Source of the DNA: CAIMUM01 sp034429715
GTDB lineage: Bacteria; Chloroflexota; Dehalococcoidia; GIF9; UBA5629
Direction of reading: 5' to 3'
DNA: 64,000 nucleotides
Assembly: GCA_034429715.1 (NCBI GenBank)
Contig: DAOUFR010000112.1
Coordinates: 1-64,000 of the forward strand
Positions 59,433 to 64,000 of this stretch are shown one piece after another. The first letter of the stretch is position 1; each line of letters starts with the position of its first letter. The translations under genes and the position numbers were made by a program. Under the pieces are notes generated by a model that saw nothing but the letters and a program-made list of their open reading frames with translations, ran no database searches and was not told the DNA's origin.

Positions 59433-62033
59433 CTAACACAGACAGGAATTGATATCGTGCGCGGTGCGCTGTATCAATTCGTCCTTCATCGATTCTGTCA
59501 GGTCGTTGAAATACGCCGAATATCCGGATACGCGCACTACCAGGCCCCGGTACTGGTCAGGATGATCCTTAGCATCGATGAGTATTGCGGGATCAACCAC
59601 GTTGAACTGCACCTGCATTCCTCCGCTGGCGAAGAAACCGAAAATCAACGCTTCTACCAGACGGTTGCGCGAAGGATCCTTGATCAGCGCCAGATCCAGT
59701 TTTTCGTTGAGCGCATAGCCATTGGCCACCAGGCTGTTATCTATGCAGGCTGTTGATGACATCGATGCCGTCGGTCCATTCCTGTCACGGCCGTTGCAGG
59801 GCGATATCCCGTTGGCCAGCGGCTGCCCGGCCCGACGGCCGCCGGGCAATGCGCCTGTACGCGCACCGAAACCCTGATGTGTAGTCATGGACCAGAATCC
59901 CGGGTAATATTTCCCTCCGCGCGGGTTGTTGTATCGCGTCACCAGATCAGTGAAAATGCCGGAGACCAAACGGGCGTAGTAGTTAGACCTTTCCTCGTTT
60001 TCGCCGTATTTTTGTACCTTGTTTGAGATAATCGCATTCAGCTCCGGATGGCCTGCAAAATCGTCATCCACAGCCCTGACCAATTCTTCCAGAGACAGCC
60101 TCCCCTCATTAAATACGAGCTGCTCTATAGCAGTCAGAGCATCCGCCGTATCGGCCAGTCCCACACCCTGGCAGCCGGTGGAGTTATACCTGGCACCGCC
60201 CGCATTGATCTCCATGCCTTTGTCTATACAGCCTTCCACAACGGTGGATAGAAATAGAGTGGGACGATGTGCCGCGTGTGTCTGCTCGATAGCATTGTTG
60301 CCCTCCGTTGCGCGCCTTATCATGTTATGAAGCTGTATTTTAAAAGCGCCGACAACGGCTTCCATGTCACCCATCGCTTTGATATCACCGGTCTGCGGGC
60401 CAAACTGCAGGCCATTACACTTACCTTTATGTAAAGCCAGATGCAGGGCTATAGGAACATTGGTAAAAATCGCCCCGGCTGCCGGGAAGCTCTTCCCTGG
60501 CACGCCCCATTCCACACAGCCAACGATGGAATAATCCTCAGCGTCCTCTTTATCGATGCCCGACTTCTCCAGCGCCGCAGGTATCTGGTCATCATTGAAA
60601 AAAGCCGGAAGGCCGCCGCCTTTTTTAAGCACTTCGCAGCAAAGGTCGGTGAATTCGACGGGAGTATCCTGATTGATCCTGACATGGAAGTTCGGTTGCC
60701 TGAGCCTGACCTGGTCATAGGCCTGCAGAAACAGGAATGACAGCTCATTAACGCCGTCGCTGCCGTCGGCCGTACGCCCTCCCAGAGTTATGCCGGAGGC
60801 CGAAGACAGGCCGCTGAAATATTCTGTTGCGCGGTCGAAGAAAAGCGGCAGCAGCTCGCCCGCTTTAGCTATGAAACACCCCAGCAGTTCACCCGCCTGA
60901 GTACGGTTGAGCCTGCCCGCTTCGATATCGCGCTTATAGTAGGGGAAAAGGTACTGGTCCATGCGTCCGAAAGAGATGCCGTGCTGGAAGTTCTCGTAAT
61001 GCAGCATGACATGGGTGATAAAAACGCTTTGCAGCGCCTCGTAAAAAGTCTCGGCCGGCTCTGCGGGCACCCTGTTAAATATCTCCGCTAATCTCAGCAA
61101 TTCCTGTCTTCGAACTTCGCTCTCTGTCCCAGCAGCCTCGCGCTCGAGGAATTTGCTCCAGCGCTTACCGTAATCGGCGGCAGCCTCGGCACAGACCAGG
61201 GCTGCTTCATAAAAACGCTTTATTTGCTCTAACCGCCCACGCACGGCCGCATCGCTGCAGGCCTCTATGTCCGATTTCACCCCTTCCAACCGCTCGCGTA
61301 TCTGCCGGGCTATGCCGTTGAATCCCAGCCTGAGCACGGTGGGATAATCCGGTGTAACATGCGAGACTCCCGAGAACTGCGTCAGGATAAAATATCTCCC
61401 CTCCAGCATCGTATTAAACAGGCCGGGATCGCTGCTCAAGAGAGGCGTCAGCGCCAGCACTGAACGGTTAAACCAGAACGGGAAAATGACCGTCTCAAGT
61501 TCCTCAATTTGAGCCGGCTCGATGTCCATGGGGTTTTGCCTGCGCCCGGATATGCCTCTTATCTCCGGTAACATGAGCAATCCGCCCAGGTCGGGATGGA
61601 TGGGAGCGCCCACACGCCAGGCCGATGGATTTCCCGCGATCAACTCGCGGTCATATACCTTCAGTTCCATATTTTCCAATATGTATCTAAAAGCTTCGGC
61701 ATAGCGTATGACAGTATCGCCCTGCGAAACATTGCGCCTCTTGAGCAGCAGGGAATTGATAAAGTTGTTAGCAGCCACCTGCCATCTCTTCTGGGGGATA
61801 GATCCGGCTGATTTCTCCAGGCTCCTGCGGTAAAAGCGATATTGAATTGAGGATAGCAGATCATCCAGGATATCCCGCCGAGTATGTCTGCGAAAATAAT
61901 CGGTCAGCAGGGAGGCCTTCTGCGTGCAAACATGATAGGGCGAGTTGAGGATATCGTCACGCAACTTCTTCAACCGCGGGAGCGCTTCCAGCGAGTCTTT
62001 GGACACAACTACCGCGGATCCCGGTTCATCCAT
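59433..62033 (-). CDS. Glycyl radical enzyme (CxE class), substrate unknown
   Basis: This 866-residue protein has the full PFL-like barrel. The active-site loop is SIVGCVEWGVPGKSFP with thiyl Cys506 and Glu508. The glycyl radical site is VVRVSGYSAYFNDL, with Gly at about residue 837. The Cys-x-Glu pattern points to the dehydratase, C-N/C-S lyase or decarboxylase branch and excludes pyruvate formate-lyase (CC) and alkylsuccinate synthases. Isethionate and dihydroxypropanesulfonate lyases are members of this branch and release sulfite, but I cannot confirm their substrate residues here. No typical activase lies beside it. It is divergent from dsrAB with a shared upstream region carrying the 25-bp palindrome. 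Confidence 0.9.
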   Translation of the reverse strand: MDEPGSAVVVSKDSLEALPRLKKLRDDILNSPYHVCTQKASLLTDYFRRHTRRDILDDLLSSIQYRFYRRSLEKSAGSIPQKRWQVAANNFINSLLLKRRNVSQGDTVIRYAEAFRYILENMELKVYDRELIAGNPSAWRVGAPIHPDLGGLLMLPEIRGISGRRQNPMDIEPAQIEELETVIFPFWFNRSVLALTPLLSSDPGLFNTMLEGRYFILTQFSGVSHVTPDYPTVLRLGFNGIARQIRERLEGVKSDIEACSDAAVRGRLEQIKRFYEAALVCAEAAADYGKRWSKFLEREAAGTESEVRRQELLRLAEIFNRVPAEPAETFYEALQSVFITHVMLHYENFQHGISFGRMDQYLFPYYKRDIEAGRLNRTQAGELLGCFIAKAGELLPLFFDRATEYFSGLSSASGITLGGRTADGSDGVNELSFLFLQAYDQVRLRQPNFHVRINQDTPVEFTDLCCEVLKKGGGLPAFFNDDQIPAALEKSGIDKEDAEDYSIVGCVEWGVPGKSFPAAGAIFTNVPIALHLALHKGKCNGLQFGPQTGDIKAMGDMEAVVGAFKIQLHNMIRRATEGNNAIEQTHAAHRPTLFLSTVVEGCIDKGMEINAGGARYNSTGCQGVGLADTADALTAIEQLVFNEGRLSLEELVRAVDDDFAGHPELNAIISNKVQKYGENEERSNYYARLVSGIFTDLVTRYNNPRGGKYYPGFWSMTTHQGFGARTGALPGGRRAGQPLANGISPCNGRDRNGPTASMSSTACIDNSLVANGYALNEKLDLALIKDPSRNRLVEALIFGFFASGGMQVQFNVVDPAILIDAKDHPDQYRGLVVRVSGYSAYFNDLTESMKDELIQRTAHDINSCLC

Positions 62034-62119
62034 AGAATGATTTCCCCCTGTCTTAATCCACTGATAAAATTATATTTGGCCGACCGGATTTATTGAAATA
62101 CGCAGCTTTATTATACCAG

Positions 62120-62149
62120 TTTACAAATTATACAAATAATGTATAATTT
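62120..62149 (+). promoter_or_regulatory. dsrAB promoter with 25-bp palindromic operator
   Basis: AAATTATACA (62125-62134), spacer AATAA and TGTATAATTT (62140-62149) form a perfect 10-bp inverted repeat. TATAAT (62142-62147) is inside the right arm and TTTACA (62120-62125) lies 16 bp upstream. The arms are the same, base for base, as those at 43993-44017. On the other strand a TATAAT (62115-62110) could serve the divergent glycyl radical enzyme gene, placing the palindrome near its -35. It is probably an operator for an unknown regulator that acts on both genes. Confidence 0.85.
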
Positions 62150-62173
62150 AACTGTCGATAAATGCGGTGGGGA

Positions 62174-62193
62174 GCGGGCATGATTATGCCTGC
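62174..62193 (+). promoter_or_regulatory. Hairpin in the dsrA leader
   Basis: GCGGGCAT-GATT-ATGCCTGC forms an 8-bp stem with one G.U pair and a 4-base loop, about 20-25 bases after the predicted transcript start. It could stabilise the mRNA or act as a second operator. The remaining part of the 218-bp gap holds AGGAGGTG (about 62239-62246), the dsrA ribosome site. Confidence 0.45.
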
Positions 62194-62251
62194 AAATGGT
62201 ATTATTTTAGTATCAGACTCGGGCGGATTAAACAACCAGGAGGTGCAGTAA

Positions 62252-63421
62252 ATGGCGGACAGAGACACACCTTTAATCAACAACCTCGAGGGCGGGCCCT
62301 GGCCCAGCTACATAAAAGAGATCAAGCGTGCCGGCAAGAAGAATGCTGCTGCCAATGATCTGCTGGGCGTGCAGGAGCTTTCCTTTAAGGACAAGATCAC
62401 CCACTGGAAACACGGCGGCATAGTAGGCGTGACGGGCTACGGCTCGGGGGTCATCGGCAGGTACATAGATGCCCCTGAGAAATTCCCCGCAGTCGAGATG
62501 TTCCACACTATGCGCATCAACCAGCCGGCCGGTTGGTTTTATACAACCGATGCCCTGCGCAAAATCTGCGATATCTGGGAGAAGCACGGCAGCGGCCTGA
62601 CCAATTTTCACGGATCTACGGGAGACGTCATCCTCCTGGGCACCACGACACAGCACCTGCAGCCCTGCTTCGACGAGTTGATCGATGCCGGTTTCGACCT
62701 GGGCGGCTCGGGTTCGGCGCTGCGCACCATCAGCTGCTGTGTCGGCCCCGCCCGCTGTGAGTACTCATGCATCGATACGCTGGATATCTGCAGCAACCTG
62801 ACGCAGGAATTTCAGGATGAGATACACCGCCCGCGCTGGCCTTATAAATTCAAGATCAAGATATCGGGATGCCCCAACGACGGCGTTGCTGCCATAGCCC
62901 GCGCAGACTTCACCATCATCGGAACTTGGCGCGATTCGCTGCGCATCGATCAGGACGAGGTCCGCAGGTATGTTAAGAACGGCCTGGATATCAGGGGCAT
63001 CGTCACTGACAAATGCCCGACCAAAGCATTGGCCTGGGATGAGAAGGGGCAAAAACTTAATCTGAGGGCAGATGATTGCGTACGCTGCATGCACTGCATC
63101 AACAAGATGCCCAGGGCGCTCAGACCCGGTCTGGAACGGGGGGCAACCATATTGATCGGCGGAAAGGCCCCCATTATCAAGGGCGCTTACCTCTCCTGGG
63201 TGCTGGTCCCCTTCATGAAGATGGAGCCGCCCTACGATGAGGCCAAGGAGCTGCTGCGCAAGATCTGGGAATGGTGGGATGAGAACGGACGCTCACGCGA
63301 GCGTGTCGCCGAACTGATCGAGAGAATGGGCCTCAAGACCTTCCTGCGCGCCGTTGACCTCAAACCGCTTCCGCAGATGGTCTATAAGCCCAGGGCCAAT
63401 CCGTACGTATTCTTCGATTAA
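62252..63421 (+). CDS. dsrA: DsrA, dissimilatory sulfite reductase alpha subunit
   Basis: This 389-residue protein has the N-terminal THWKHGGIVGVTGYGSGVIGRY, TGLTNFHGSTGDV-like and DLGGSGSALRT parts of DsrA. The sirohaem-coupled cluster motifs are C163-x5-C169 (CVGPARC) and C207 in SGCPND. The position of the fourth ligand, Cys in known DsrA (CPNGC or CPNDC), is Gly211 here (codon GGC at 62882-62884). The ferredoxin domain CVRCMHCINKMPRAL is intact. With DsrB it reduces sulfite with six electrons and DsrC. In studied DsrAB the DsrA sirohaem site is not the catalytic one. AGGAGGTG precedes the ATG. Confidence 0.96.
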   Translation: MADRDTPLINNLEGGPWPSYIKEIKRAGKKNAAANDLLGVQELSFKDKITHWKHGGIVGVTGYGSGVIGRYIDAPEKFPAVEMFHTMRINQPAGWFYTTDALRKICDIWEKHGSGLTNFHGSTGDVILLGTTTQHLQPCFDELIDAGFDLGGSGSALRTISCCVGPARCEYSCIDTLDICSNLTQEFQDEIHRPRWPYKFKIKISGCPNDGVAAIARADFTIIGTWRDSLRIDQDEVRRYVKNGLDIRGIVTDKCPTKALAWDEKGQKLNLRADDCVRCMHCINKMPRALRPGLERGATILIGGKAPIIKGAYLSWVLVPFMKMEPPYDEAKELLRKIWEWWDENGRSRERVAELIERMGLKTFLRAVDLKPLPQMVYKPRANPYVFFD

Positions 63422-63441
63422 ATATATTGAAGGAGAGAGAA

Positions 63442-64000
63442 ATGGGAAAAAGCGACATCGGGCCTCCAAGCTATAAAAAGATGCTTCCGGCAGTTATCGA
63501 GAAGAATTACGGAAAGTGGAAGTATCATGAAATACTCAAGCCGGGCGTGCTCAGGCACGTATCCGAGAGCGGCGACGAAGTCTGGACCGTACGCGCAGGA
63601 TCGCCACGCCTGGTCAGCATTGATTTCATCCGCGATATCTGCGATATAGCCGATAAATACTGCGACGGCAAGCTGCGTTTCACCAGCCGCTCCAATGTTG
63701 AGTTCATGACGCCTAAAAAAGAAAACGTTGAACCTATTATCGCGGCAGTACAAAAAATGGGCTTACCGGTGGGCGGCACGGGTAAGGCCATATCCAATAT
63801 AGTGCACACGCAGGGCTGGGCGCATTGCCACAGCGCTGCCACCGACTCCTCCGGCCTGGTTAAAGCCATCATGGATGAGTTATATCCTTATTTCACCAGC
63901 ATGAAGCTGCCGGCCAAGTTGAGGGTTGCGTTGGCCTGCTGCATCAACATGTGCGGCGCCGTGCACTGCTCCGACATAGCCATCGTGGGCATACATACCA
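63442..64000 (+). CDS. dsrB: DsrB, dissimilatory sulfite reductase beta subunit (3' end outside window)
   Basis: The frame runs from the ATG at 63442 to the window end, 186 residues without a stop. It has FTSRSNVEFMTP, VHTQGWAHCHSAATDSSGLVKAIMDEL and ALACCINMCGAVHCSDIAIVG. The cluster and sirohaem ligands C129, C166, C167 and C171 are all present, matching the catalytic DsrB site. AAGGAGAGAG lies before the start, 20 bp after dsrA. The rest of the gene, including its ferredoxin domain, is beyond the right edge. Confidence 0.95.
   Translation, partial: MGKSDIGPPSYKKMLPAVIEKNYGKWKYHEILKPGVLRHVSESGDEVWTVRAGSPRLVSIDFIRDICDIADKYCDGKLRFTSRSNVEFMTPKKENVEPIIAAVQKMGLPVGGTGKAISNIVHTQGWAHCHSAATDSSGLVKAIMDELYPYFTSMKLPAKLRVALACCINMCGAVHCSDIAIVGIHT

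Noticed and set aside
59433..62033. Naming the glycyl radical enzyme as isethionate sulfite-lyase
   Set aside because: The CxE class and the dsr context are compatible, but substrate-contacting residues cannot be checked by eye, and decarboxylases or dehydratases share the same motifs.
62167..62358. Small plus-strand frame over the dsrA leader
   Set aside because: It overlaps the dsrA start in another frame and has no ribosome site.

Overview
The window looks like a stretch of chromosome from an uncultured anaerobic bacterium with dissimilatory sulfur metabolism. The strongest markers are complete dsrMKJOP, complete dsrA and the first 559 bases of dsrB at the right edge. They occur with a four-subunit pyruvate/2-oxoacid:ferredoxin oxidoreductase, several ferredoxin-type proteins, a glycyl radical enzyme and fatty-acid/CoA genes. 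Gene content and protein style suggest a Chloroflexota (Dehalococcoidia-like) genome. That placement is an inference; a DsrAB or ribosomal protein tree would settle it. No phage, transposon, CRISPR array, rRNA or ordinary tRNA gene was seen.

Layout. 1-4.5 kb: end of a TetR regulator, then acyl-CoA ligase, a degenerate amidohydrolase-fold protein and a sodium/solute symporter. 4.7-5.5 kb: tmRNA and smpB. 5.6-8.6 kb: comEA-comEC. 8.7-12.5 kb: NYN-domain protein, DUF2953/GerW pair, sugar nucleotidyltransferase, YgjP-like metallopeptidase, cupin. 12.6-19 kb: porCDAB followed by three tandem paralogues that join a winged-helix-like region, an unassigned Cys module and two [4Fe-4S] motifs. 19-31 kb: mixed housekeeping and cell-envelope genes (acyl-CoA dehydrogenase, LemA/TPM, amino-acid-type binding lipoprotein, DUF47, nitroreductase, anti-sigma-type ATPase, CDF transporter) and three lipoproteins. 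31-40 kb: exopolysaccharide genes (epimerase, GT2 synthase, UDP-sugar dehydrogenase) around a two-component system and an unusual receiver/zinc-ribbon/nuclease-fold protein. 40-49 kb: SDR, flavin disulfide reductase, LarA-like protein, sulfonate/nitrate-type ABC transporter, MFS transporter, 3-hydroxyacyl-CoA dehydrogenase. 49-64 kb: the sulfur region, made of an RsbRD-type sensor domain, dsrMKJOP, a membrane protein, CcsA, a YeiH-type exporter, a SPASM radical SAM protein, a hypothetical protein, a glycyl radical enzyme and divergent dsrAB.

How the genes may work together. DsrAB reduces sulfite. DsrMKJOP passes electrons from the quinone pool towards the DsrC trisulfide. CcsA could attach the DsrJ haems. 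YeiH-type proteins are annotated as sulfate/sulfite exporters. No sat, aprAB, qmo or dsrC is present here, so the source of sulfite is open. A 25-bp palindrome (10-bp arms, 5-bp spacer, arms identical) lies over the -10 region in front of the sulfonate/nitrate-type ABC operon and again in front of dsrAB, 18 kb away. At dsrAB it also sits in the divergent promoter region of the glycyl radical enzyme. This suggests one regulator controlling uptake of a substrate, a C-X lyase or related radical enzyme, and sulfite reduction: a candidate organosulfonate-respiration regulon. The substrate is not shown by the sequence.

Other points: DsrA lacks one of the four Cys ligands of its sirohaem-coupled cluster while DsrB keeps all of its own. 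The amidohydrolase at 2.2 kb and the ComEC metallo-beta-lactamase domain have lost expected metal ligands. The ABC permease probably lost its first membrane helix through a one-base frameshift.
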